A stretch of 37,250 bases of DNA from Lachnospiraceae bacterium (lineage in GTDB: Bacteria; Bacillota; Clostridia; Lachnospirales; Lachnospiraceae): positions 1-37,250 of the forward strand of contig JAFUTQ010000001.1 of assembly GCA_017484135.1 (NCBI GenBank). Reading direction: 5' to 3'. The position numbers were made by a program, and so were the translations under genes. Shown piece by piece: positions 26,272 through 33,015 of the stretch. Position 1 is the stretch's first letter; the number at the start of each line of letters is the position of its first letter. Below the pieces are notes generated by a model, which was given only the letters and a program-made list of their open reading frames with translations, had not been told where the DNA came from and ran no database searches.

Positions 26272-27309
26272 ATGGGTAATGGGAACGTTTTCATACAGCG
26301 GGAGGTGATTTTTATTCAGAAGAAAAAGGGACAACTACTTCGATGGATCTTTGTCATTGCGCTGATTGCAGTGATTGTATATACGTTTCGGGATTCCGCA
26401 GGTCCTATTCTGAGGGAGCTTTTACAGACACCGGCATGGGTCGTGGCAGGCATCAGTGCCGCGGCGGTTTGCTATCATCTGGCGGAGGGCTGGATTACAC
26501 GCTCCTTTGCCCGGGTCTATCAGCCGGATTTTACCTATGCGGCAGGAGTGGAGAGCGCTTTTTACTGCTCGTTTTACCGGGTGGCAACCCTCGGCAGCGG
26601 TGCGGGGGTGGCAGCCGTGTATTACTTCAACGAAAAGGGCATCGCACCCAGCAAGGGAACCGGCATGTATATGATGGAATATGTAGTGCATAAGCTGTCG
26701 TTGGCATTATTTTCGATTCTCTTTTTTCTGCTGGACTTTTCCTTTATGAGACAGCATTTTTCTGAGTATTTGGTATACCTTGTGGGTGGCTATGTGCTTA
26801 CGCTTCTGGTAGCTGCGGGACTGATTTTAAGCTGCTGTTCTAAGAAGCTTCATAAAGGTGTTTTGTGGCTTGCGGCAAGATTCAACCGCAGAGGAAGGCT
26901 GGACGAGAAAATTGCAAAGCTGCAGGAACAGTGTCAGATCCTGGAGGGGGCAACCGCAGATTTTATGAAAAACAAACGGCTGCTGATTGCTTCCGTTGGA
27001 AAAAATCTCTTGAAATTTGCCTGTTACTACGGAATACCGTATTTGATTTTGCATCGGGAAACCGAACTGTCCCTGATTCATGTGTGGGCGGTAACCTCCG
27101 TGGCGATTATGCTGGCGGCGGTAATGCCTGCACCGGCGGGAATCGGCTCATCGGAGTTTATGTTTACCGCGATGTACACGGTACTGACAGATACCGCAGA
27201 GGCAGGATCGGCAGCCCTGCTGTACCGATTCGCAACCTTTGTGCTTCCGTTTCTTATCGGATCGGTGGTTGTGGTTGCAGGTCGTTTCAAAAAAAGGAGG
27301 ATCACATGA
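26272..27309 (+). CDS. Lysylphosphatidylglycerol synthase TM-domain/flippase-like membrane protein (UPF0104)
   Basis: Up to 345 aa with about eight transmembrane helices (for example LRWIFVIALIAVIVYTF, LVYLVGGYVLTLLVAAGLIL, ATFVLPFLIGSVVVVAG). The pattern YRVATLGSGAGVAAVYYFNEKGIAPSKGTGMYMMEYVVHK...MPAPAGIGSSEFMFTAMY fits the MprF-flippase-like family. It lacks the cytosolic synthase domain of MprF, so a lipid or polymer carrier role is inferred. Start is uncertain: ATG 26272 would be nearly leaderless, while the only strong ribosome site (GGAGG, 26301-26305) is 8 nt before an in-frame ATT at 26314 and overlaps an in-frame GTG at 26305. Its stop overlaps the traX ATG (ATGA). Confidence 0.8.
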   Translation: MGNGNVFIQREVIFIQKKKGQLLRWIFVIALIAVIVYTFRDSAGPILRELLQTPAWVVAGISAAAVCYHLAEGWITRSFARVYQPDFTYAAGVESAFYCSFYRVATLGSGAGVAAVYYFNEKGIAPSKGTGMYMMEYVVHKLSLALFSILFFLLDFSFMRQHFSEYLVYLVGGYVLTLLVAAGLILSCCSKKLHKGVLWLAARFNRRGRLDEKIAKLQEQCQILEGATADFMKNKRLLIASVGKNLLKFACYYGIPYLILHRETELSLIHVWAVTSVAIMLAAVMPAPAGIGSSEFMFTAMYTVLTDTAEAGSAALLYRFATFVLPFLIGSVVVVAGRFKKRRIT

Positions 27310-28070
27310 GCGAGACAATATCAGGGAGAAAAAAAGGAATCAGCGGCAGTACACTCGAGATGATTGCGGTGGTTACCATGTTGATTGACCACACGGCTGC
27401 GGGAGTGCTGAGCCGGTATCTTACCATGTACGGGATGCAGTCGGTCGGGGATTCCAATCCGTATGATACACTGTATATCGGTTATATGATTATGCGCATG
27501 ATCGGAAGACTTGCATTTCCGATCTATTGTTTTCTGTTGGTGGAGGGCTTTGTCCATACAAAAAGTGTTCCGAAATATGCATGCCGTCTGCTGATTTTTG
27601 CGATCCTTTCGGAGGTGCCCTTCGATCTGCTTTTTAACGGGACCGTGCTGGAATTTGAATACCAGAACGTGTTTTTTACGCTTTGGATCGGACTCATGGT
27701 GATGTGGGCATACCGCTGGATTCAGGAAAAGCTTCTTATGGGAAAGGTTTTGAAGCTGTTTCTGTATGCGCTTGTCCTTTTGGCGGGCATGGTTCTGGCA
27801 AGAGTCCTGCGTACGGATTATGATGCGGTCGGTGTCCTCGCGATTCTGGTTTTGTATCTGCTGCGGTACAAAAAGTCGTTTCAGATTATCGGCGGCTGTG
27901 CTATGTTCCTATGGGAGGTCACAGCACCGCTGGCCTTTCTTCCGATTGCGTTTTACAACGGAAAGCGGGGCTGGAAACTGAAATATTTCTTCTATCTGTT
28001 TTATCCGGTGCATTTAGCGCTTTTGTATCTGCTGTGTATGGCACTCGGAATCAGCGGATATGAAGTATAG
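27306..28070 (+). CDS. TraX family membrane protein
   Basis: 254 aa, polytopic. STLEMIAVVTMLIDHTAAGV near the start, GRLAFPIYCFLLVEGFVHTKSVPKYACRLLIFAILSEVPFDLLF in the middle and FYLFYPVHLALLYLL at the end are the conserved parts of the TraX family, named for the F-plasmid pilin acetyltransferase TraX and related to membrane acyltransferases. In Firmicutes chromosomes these genes have no link to conjugation; acylation of a surface polymer is a plausible but unproven role. AAGGAGG precedes the ATG at 27306, which overlaps the previous stop. Confidence 0.88.
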   Translation: MSETISGRKKGISGSTLEMIAVVTMLIDHTAAGVLSRYLTMYGMQSVGDSNPYDTLYIGYMIMRMIGRLAFPIYCFLLVEGFVHTKSVPKYACRLLIFAILSEVPFDLLFNGTVLEFEYQNVFFTLWIGLMVMWAYRWIQEKLLMGKVLKLFLYALVLLAGMVLARVLRTDYDAVGVLAILVLYLLRYKKSFQIIGGCAMFLWEVTAPLAFLPIAFYNGKRGWKLKYFFYLFYPVHLALLYLLCMALGISGYEV

Positions 28071-28093
28071 GACTTTTGAGAAAAAGAGTGAAA

Positions 28094-30100
28094 ATGAGTG
28101 GATTGCAGAAAAATGAAAAACAGAAACGGGAAAAGAGATGCCGACAGCATACAGAGCATGAGATCATAAAATTCGGCGTTACCCTTCGATGGGAGCATAA
28201 AACAGGATATGTGGCAGCCGGAGCAGCGGCATTGGCGGTCATGCTGTTTCTGTGCATCTATGGAGGGGTAAATGCAGGGTACGCACTGGGAGCTGCCGCG
28301 GTCTTTTTTCTGCTGCTGCATGTTTCTATCAGTCTCCCGCAGCAGGCGGACGGGCCGTGTGCGGCAGTTCTGGTGGCGCTCAGCGCGTGGATGACGGAAA
28401 CACTGATACAGTACCTGCTGCTGGAGGAGGAATTGCGGGATAAAATCAGCACGAACCATCAGAAGCTCAATGTTCTCTGCTGTCTGGCAGTCTATCTGAC
28501 CGTTCTGGCGGCAAGCGCAAGACCCTTTGTTGCCTGCAGCGTCAGTCATGTATTTTTGATGCTTTTTGCGGGAATTGATTACTTCGTGTATCAATTTCGG
28601 GGAAATGAATTTTCCTTTGCGGATGTGAAAGCTGCATTGACCGGCATATCTGTGGCCTCCAATTACCGGTTTGTCATAGAGGACAGGGCGGTCTATGCGG
28701 TGCTTTTGAGTGTTCTGTATCTTGCGCTGGTCAGAGGCATTCATTTGCCCTTGAAGCATAAGGGGTTTGCCCGCATTTTGTCCTTTAGTGTGGCAGTGCT
28801 CTGCTGTATTCTGGTGGGACAGAAAAGCGTCGGAACGGCCGTCGAATCATGGGAGCAGAAGGGAACCTATCGAAACGGCTATGTGTTAAATTTTGTGCTG
28901 GGAATTCGGGATTCCTTTGTGTCAAAGCCGGAAGGGTATTCTGAAGCGGCGGTGCAGGAGCTGGAGCGGGAGTACCCGGCGATAGAAAACCGGGGGGAGA
29001 AGGATGATCCCACGATTATCGTGATTATGAACGAATCCTTTGCGGATCTGAGTGTTTTATCCGATGGGAAGCTGTCTCCTTCCCAGCCGGTAACACCGTT
29101 TTTGGACTCCATGAATGAGAATATCATCAAGGGGTATGCGCTTTCTTCGGTTTTTGGGGCGAAAACACCGGATTCCGAGTGGGAATTTCTCACGGGAAAT
29201 TCTATGGCGTTTCTGCCGGAGGGCTCTGTGCCGTATCAGCAGTATATGCGAAAAACCCCGTATTCTCTGGTAAGCACGCTGCAGGAGCGGGGCTACACCT
29301 GTATGGCGGTGCACCCGTATTACGCAACGGGATGGAGCAGAAACAAGGTATATCCGCGGCTCGGCTTTACGGAAATGTATTTTTTGGATTCTTTTGACGA
29401 GGATCAGCTGATACGCAAATACATTTCAGACCGTCAGATGTATGAGAAAATCATTGAGCGATATGAAGAAAAGGACGAGGGAGAGAAGCTGTTTGTCATG
29501 GGCGTTACCATGCAGAATCACGGCGGCTATCAGGAGATCTATGAGGATTTTTCCAACAGCGTGGTATGGCGCGGAGGGTATTTTCCGGATGTGGATCAGT
29601 ATCTGAGCCTGATTCGTGAGAGTGATGCCGCTCTGGAGTATCTGATTCACTATTTTGAACAGACCGACGAGAGGGTGGAAATCGTATTTTTCGGGGATCA
29701 TCAGCCCAGCTTAAACAGATTGTTTTATCGTACACAGAATGGAAAGGGACTTTCGGGATTGACGCTGGAGGAACTGGAGGAACTGTTTACGGTGCCGTTT
29801 TTTTTCTGGACAAATTACGAAAGCGAGACGGAGCGGGCAGCGTTTACCAGCTTAAATTATCTGTCCGTTGTGACGCTGGAGCGGGCAGGAATCTCTCTGC
29901 CTCCCTATCAACAGTTCCTAAAGGAGCTGCAGCAGGAGATTCCTGCCATGAATGCCAGAGCTTATTATTCCAATGCGGAGGGCGGATTCCTTCATTATGA
30001 GGATGCTGCTTCGACCGATCGGGAGTGGCTCGACAAATACCGGATTTTGGAATATAATAATATGTTTGAAAAGGATAAGAGCAGTGTGTTTTTCCCATGA
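28094..30100 (+). CDS. LTA synthase family sulfatase-like membrane enzyme
   Basis: About 668 aa. A basic N-terminus is followed by about five to six transmembrane helices (residues ~40-260), then an extracellular sulfatase-fold domain. Signature elements are DPTIIVIMNESFADLS (metal-binding Asn/Glu), the catalytic Thr in GAKTPDSEWEFLTGNS, TMQNHGGYQ and the metal site FFGDHQPSL. This is the layout of lipoteichoic-acid synthases and related phosphoglycerol transferases, which move glycerol-phosphate from phosphatidylglycerol onto a surface polymer. No ribosome site is strong; the ATG at 28094 is preferred to a TTG at 28076 or a GTG at 28088. It follows traX by 23 bp, so these envelope genes form one unit. 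Confidence 0.88.
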   Translation: MSGLQKNEKQKREKRCRQHTEHEIIKFGVTLRWEHKTGYVAAGAAALAVMLFLCIYGGVNAGYALGAAAVFFLLLHVSISLPQQADGPCAAVLVALSAWMTETLIQYLLLEEELRDKISTNHQKLNVLCCLAVYLTVLAASARPFVACSVSHVFLMLFAGIDYFVYQFRGNEFSFADVKAALTGISVASNYRFVIEDRAVYAVLLSVLYLALVRGIHLPLKHKGFARILSFSVAVLCCILVGQKSVGTAVESWEQKGTYRNGYVLNFVLGIRDSFVSKPEGYSEAAVQELEREYPAIENRGEKDDPTIIVIMNESFADLSVLSDGKLSPSQPVTPFLDSMNENIIKGYALSSVFGAKTPDSEWEFLTGNSMAFLPEGSVPYQQYMRKTPYSLVSTLQERGYTCMAVHPYYATGWSRNKVYPRLGFTEMYFLDSFDEDQLIRKYISDRQMYEKIIERYEEKDEGEKLFVMGVTMQNHGGYQEIYEDFSNSVVWRGGYFPDVDQYLSLIRESDAALEYLIHYFEQTDERVEIVFFGDHQPSLNRLFYRTQNGKGLSGLTLEELEELFTVPFFFWTNYESETERAAFTSLNYLSVVTLERAGISLPPYQQFLKELQQEIPAMNARAYYSNAEGGFLHYEDAASTDREWLDKYRILEYNNMFEKDKSSVFFP

Positions 30101-30102
30101 TA

Positions 30103-30255
30103 CATGATTTGAGGGGCAAAAGGTTCCCAGCGCAACGCGATGGGAACACTTTGCACAGGAAATCTCCGCGGAAAAGCCGGCTTTTTCGCGAAGATTTCCC
30201 GTGCAAAGCGTCTGTGTCGGCTCCGCCGACAGGATCTTTTGCCCCTCAAATCATG
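30103..30255 (-). repeat. Structured three-hairpin repeat element, copy 2 (inverted)
   Basis: 153 bp. The 20-bp ends are perfect inverted repeats: CATGATTTGAGGGGCAAAAG at 30103-30122 and its complement at 30236-30255. Three hairpins lie inside: 30123-30147 (7-bp stem plus 3 bp), 30149-30208 (8+8+4+6 bp stem with single mismatches) and 30215-30231 (7-bp stem, 3-nt loop). Read on the minus strand it lines up with copy 1, including TGTGCAAAGTGTTC and GAACCTTTTGCCCC. It begins 2 bp after the sulfatase stop and ends 9 bp before the Nudix ribosome site. Confidence 0.85.
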
Positions 30256-30276
30256 AAAAAAGAAGGAGGCAGTCAG

Positions 30277-30795
30277 ATGGAACAATGGGATTTGTATACA
30301 AAAGACCGGATTCCCACAGGCGAGGTAATGGTTCGGGGGGATGCCGTGCCGGAAAACCGATACCGCATGGTCATTCATGTCTGTATTTTTAACAGCAGGG
30401 GACAGATGCTGATTCAGCAGAGACAGGTGGACAAGCAGGGCTGGTCCAATCTCTGGGATGTCAGCGTGGGCGGACATGCACTGGCGGGAGAATCCAGCAG
30501 TGAAGCCGCGGAGCGGGAGGTGGCGGAGGAGATTGGTCTGAAGATCTCCTTAGATCAGGTAAGACCTGCCCTTACCATTGATTTTGTCAACGGCTTTGAT
30601 GATATGTATACCATGATTCAGGAGGTCGATTTGGACAGTCTGATCCTTCAGGAGGAGGAAGTGCAGGCGGTCAAATGGGCGACACTGGACGAAATCTGTC
30701 AGATGATAGATGACAAAACCTTCATTCCCTATCACAAGAGTCTGCTGGAGCTTCTGTTTTTTCTGAGTAAACACAAGGATGCTCATACCACATAG
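30277..30795 (+). CDS. Nudix hydrolase
   Basis: 172 aa. A perfect Nudix box, GHALAGESSSEAAEREVAEEIGL (G-x5-E-x7-RE-x-x-EE-x-G), coordinates Mg2+ for cleavage of nucleoside diphosphates linked to another group. N-terminal WDLYTKDRIPTGEVMVRGDAVPENRYRMVIHVCIFNSRGQMLIQQRQ resembles the subgroup related to isopentenyl-diphosphate isomerase and YfcD, so the substrate is open. GGAGG at 30265-30269 sets the ATG at 30277; an ATG at 30253 lies inside the repeat element and has no ribosome site. Confidence 0.9.
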   Translation: MEQWDLYTKDRIPTGEVMVRGDAVPENRYRMVIHVCIFNSRGQMLIQQRQVDKQGWSNLWDVSVGGHALAGESSSEAAEREVAEEIGLKISLDQVRPALTIDFVNGFDDMYTMIQEVDLDSLILQEEEVQAVKWATLDEICQMIDDKTFIPYHKSLLELLFFLSKHKDAHTT

Positions 30796-30825
30796 ACTGG
30801 CGCAGCCCTGCGCATAAAAAAGAGG

Positions 30826-30849
30826 AGCCGGTGCATCGCTGCACCGGCT
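30826..30849. other. Strong hairpin after Nudix gene
   Basis: AGCCGGTGCA (30826-30835), loop TCGC, TGCACCGGCT (30840-30849). On the plus strand no T-run follows; on the minus strand CCTCTTTTTT follows. It may still end Nudix transcripts. Confidence 0.6.
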
Positions 30850-31135
30850 ATTCATATGAAAAAGATTTTGGAAGTATGAAAATCTAGTTGCCAGGAGGAA
30901 CCTTGCACACTACGCAAGGCTTTGAAAAATGAAAAATGTATCATTGATTACATAAATCAGTATACGAAGGGAATATGAAAAGAATATGATAAAAATGTAA
31001 GAATGCTGTAAATAAAATATGAACAAATTGTAACGTTCTGAATGCCCGAATCCAAGGGTCAAAAGGTTCCCATCGCTGCACATGTGGCGGAAAGCTTAAG
31101 ACTTTCTTAGGATTCCTTTTGGAATTGAAAAAGGG
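30850..31135. other. Gene-free stretch, AT-rich
   Basis: I see no gene here. It contains a short hairpin (CCTTGC...GCAAGG near 30900-30920) and, at 31055-31076, a 22-bp segment matching 20 of 22 bases with one end of the structured repeats (see findings). Confidence 0.5.
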
Positions 31136-31165
31136 TTGGAAAACCTGGACGATTGTGGGTATAAT
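31136..31165 (+). promoter_or_regulatory. Promoter of glycosyltransferase gene
   Basis: TTGGAA (31136-31141), 18-bp spacer, TATAAT (31160-31165), 23 bp before the ATG. AAAGGGG serves as the ribosome site. Confidence 0.6.
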
Positions 31166-31188
31166 AAAATTCAGAAAGGGGCCACAGC

Positions 31189-32205
31189 ATGAAACTACTC
31201 AGCATTGCAATACCAAGCTATAATTCACAGGATTATCTGGAACACTGTGTAAACTCACTCCTGTCAGGCGGCAGCGAGGTAGAGATTCTGATCATAGACG
31301 ATGGCTCAGAGGATGCCACCGGGCAGATTGCCGATCGGTACGAAAAGAAATTTCCGGGTATTGTCCGGGCGATTCATCAGGAGAACGGGGGACACGGGGC
31401 AGCCGTAAATACGGGCATAGCAAACGCTACCGGGCTTTATTTCAAGGTTGTGGACAGTGATGACTGGGTGGACGAGGACAGCTACAAAAAGATTCTGACA
31501 AAGCTGCGGGAGCTGACAGACCGGCAGCAGCAGCCGGATATGCTGATCAGCAACTTTGTCTACGAAAAACAGGGAGCCAGACATAAAAAAGTGATGCGGT
31601 ATACGGTGGAATTTCCGAAAAACCAACTGTTTGGCTGGGACGAGGTCAGACACCTGCGGAAGGGAAAGTATATTCTGATGCACTCGGTCATTTATCGTAC
31701 AAAGCTGCTGCGTGACTGCGGGCTGAAGCTGCCGGAACATACCTTTTATGTGGACAACCTCTTTGTGTATACCCCGCTGCCCTATGTCAGGACAATGTAC
31801 TACATGGACGTGAACTTTTACCGCTACTTCATCGGAAGGGCAGACCAGTCGGTCAATGAAACCGTCATGATCAGCCGGATTGACCAGCAGATCAAGGTTA
31901 ATAAGCTGATGGCAGAGCAGGTGGATTTGTGGAAGGTGCCGGACAAAAAGCTTCGCCGATATATGTTTAACTATCTGGAAATCATTACGGTAATCTCTAC
32001 GGTACTGTGCCTGCGCTCCGGCACAGAGGAGAACCTTCGCAAGAAAAGGGAACTGTGGAAATGGATCCGGGAGAAGGACGAGCGGTTGTATCATCGTCTG
32101 CGCCGGGGAATTATGGGACAGTCGATGAATCTGCCGGGAAAACAGGGACGGAAAATTTCGGTGGCGGCTTATAAGCTGGCACAGAAGATTGTGGGATTTA
32201 ATTGA
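31189..32205 (+). CDS. Family 2 glycosyltransferase
   Basis: 338 aa. The GT-A fold opens with LLSIAIPSYNSQDYLEHCVNSLL; EILIIDDGSEDATGQIADRYE binds nucleotide-sugar, and VVDSDDWVDEDSY carries the DXD-type metal site. There are no transmembrane segments. The C-terminal half (YRYFIGRADQSVNETVMISRIDQQIKVNKLM) is typical of cytosolic GT2 enzymes that build surface glycans. It has its own promoter, so it need not share a pathway with the nearby envelope genes. Donor and acceptor sugars cannot be told. Confidence 0.92.
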   Translation: MKLLSIAIPSYNSQDYLEHCVNSLLSGGSEVEILIIDDGSEDATGQIADRYEKKFPGIVRAIHQENGGHGAAVNTGIANATGLYFKVVDSDDWVDEDSYKKILTKLRELTDRQQQPDMLISNFVYEKQGARHKKVMRYTVEFPKNQLFGWDEVRHLRKGKYILMHSVIYRTKLLRDCGLKLPEHTFYVDNLFVYTPLPYVRTMYYMDVNFYRYFIGRADQSVNETVMISRIDQQIKVNKLMAEQVDLWKVPDKKLRRYMFNYLEIITVISTVLCLRSGTEENLRKKRELWKWIREKDERLYHRLRRGIMGQSMNLPGKQGRKISVAAYKLAQKIVGFN

Positions 32206-32225
32206 CCCAAGTTGAAATCGAAAAT

Positions 32226-32257
32226 GTATTGCATCATGCGATACAAAATTGTATAAT
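32226..32257 (+). promoter_or_regulatory. Promoter with palindromic operators of toxin-antitoxin operon
   Basis: TTGCAT (32229-32234), 17-bp spacer, TATAAT (32252-32257). Two palindromes overlap it: a 19-bp imperfect one centred on GCATCATGC (32226-32244) and ATACAAAATTGTAT (32241-32254). This suits autorepression by the antitoxin. Confidence 0.7.
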
Positions 32258-32281
32258 AAAAGTGAAAGGTGGTGCAAGGCT

Positions 32282-32578
32282 ATGGCAGTAAAAACAGCAA
32301 ATGTATCCGTTCGTGTAGAGCCGACCATTAAGGAGGAGGCTGAGCGCGTTCTTGACAGGCTTGGGATTTCTTCTTCGACTGTAATTAATATGCTCTACCG
32401 CCAGATTATTATGATGCAGGGCATCCCGTTCCAAGCGATCATTCCTGGTCCGATTGCTCGTGACGAGATGGATGAGGATGCCTTTGATGCGATCATGCAG
32501 CGTGGACTTGATGAGGTAAAAGTTGGAAAAGGTCGTCCGGCAGCAGATGTAATTGCTGATCTTCGTAAGGGGCTTTGA
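32282..32578 (+). CDS. RelB/DinJ family antitoxin
   Basis: 98 aa. The N-terminal ribbon-helix-helix segment KTANVSVRVEPTIKEEAERVLDRLGISSSTVINMLYRQIIM binds DNA and is diagnostic of RelB/DinJ antitoxins. The C-terminal half would wrap the toxin. The ATG at 32282 is preferred to one at 32249, which overlaps the -10 box. It ends 1 bp before the toxin ATG, so the pair is made from one transcript. Confidence 0.9.
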   Translation: MAVKTANVSVRVEPTIKEEAERVLDRLGISSSTVINMLYRQIIMMQGIPFQAIIPGPIARDEMDEDAFDAIMQRGLDEVKVGKGRPAADVIADLRKGL

Positions 32579-32579
32579 T

Positions 32580-32915
32580 ATGGAAAAGAGATATATCGTT
32601 ATCGTGACCAACCAAGCGCAGGAGCAGCTTGAAGCGACCAAGCAATACTATGTTTACAAGCTCCACGCCAAGGATGCAGCGCATGATTTTCTCGATTTGA
32701 TGGAAGAAACCTTTGCAGATCTTGAAGTCTATCCGAAGCGAGGGCGATTGACCGAGGAAGAACCATGGCGTAGTCAGGGGATTCGCATTAGACCGATAAA
32801 AACGCATAATGTTTACTATTGGATAGATGAGGTGGAAATGACTGTGTGGGTAACGGCGGTCATTGCCACACGGATGGATCAGCAGGAGCAGCTGAAAAAA
32901 ATAAAAATGAAGTGA
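32580..32915 (+). CDS. RelE/ParE family toxin
   Basis: 111 aa. Small RelE/ParE-fold protein: VTNQAQEQLEATKQYYVYKLHAKDAAHDFLDLMEETFADLEVYPKRGRL...RSQGIRIRPIKTHNVYYWIDEVEMTVWVTAVIATRMD. The pattern (helix pair, then beta-sheet with IRPIKTHNVYYWID) is typical. RelE members cut mRNA on the ribosome and ParE members poison gyrase; the sequence does not decide which. It is paired with the preceding antitoxin and followed by a terminator hairpin. Confidence 0.87.
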   Translation: MEKRYIVIVTNQAQEQLEATKQYYVYKLHAKDAAHDFLDLMEETFADLEVYPKRGRLTEEEPWRSQGIRIRPIKTHNVYYWIDEVEMTVWVTAVIATRMDQQEQLKKIKMK

Positions 32916-32938
32916 ATCTTTTGAATAAAAACAGTGAG

Positions 32939-32966
32939 ACGGCAGGTCCTTTTTCGGACTTGCCGT
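32939..32966 (+). terminator. Terminator between toxin gene and LRR gene
   Basis: ACGGCA-GTCC (32939-32949) pairs with GGAC-TGCCGT (32956-32966), with one mismatched pair, and T-rich sequence follows on the plus strand. It may serve the convergent LRR gene too. Confidence 0.65.
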
Positions 32967-33015
32967 TTCCTGTTGTTGCTGTTTTATGTTCGGGTATCGG
33001 CAGAAGCCATTCCTT

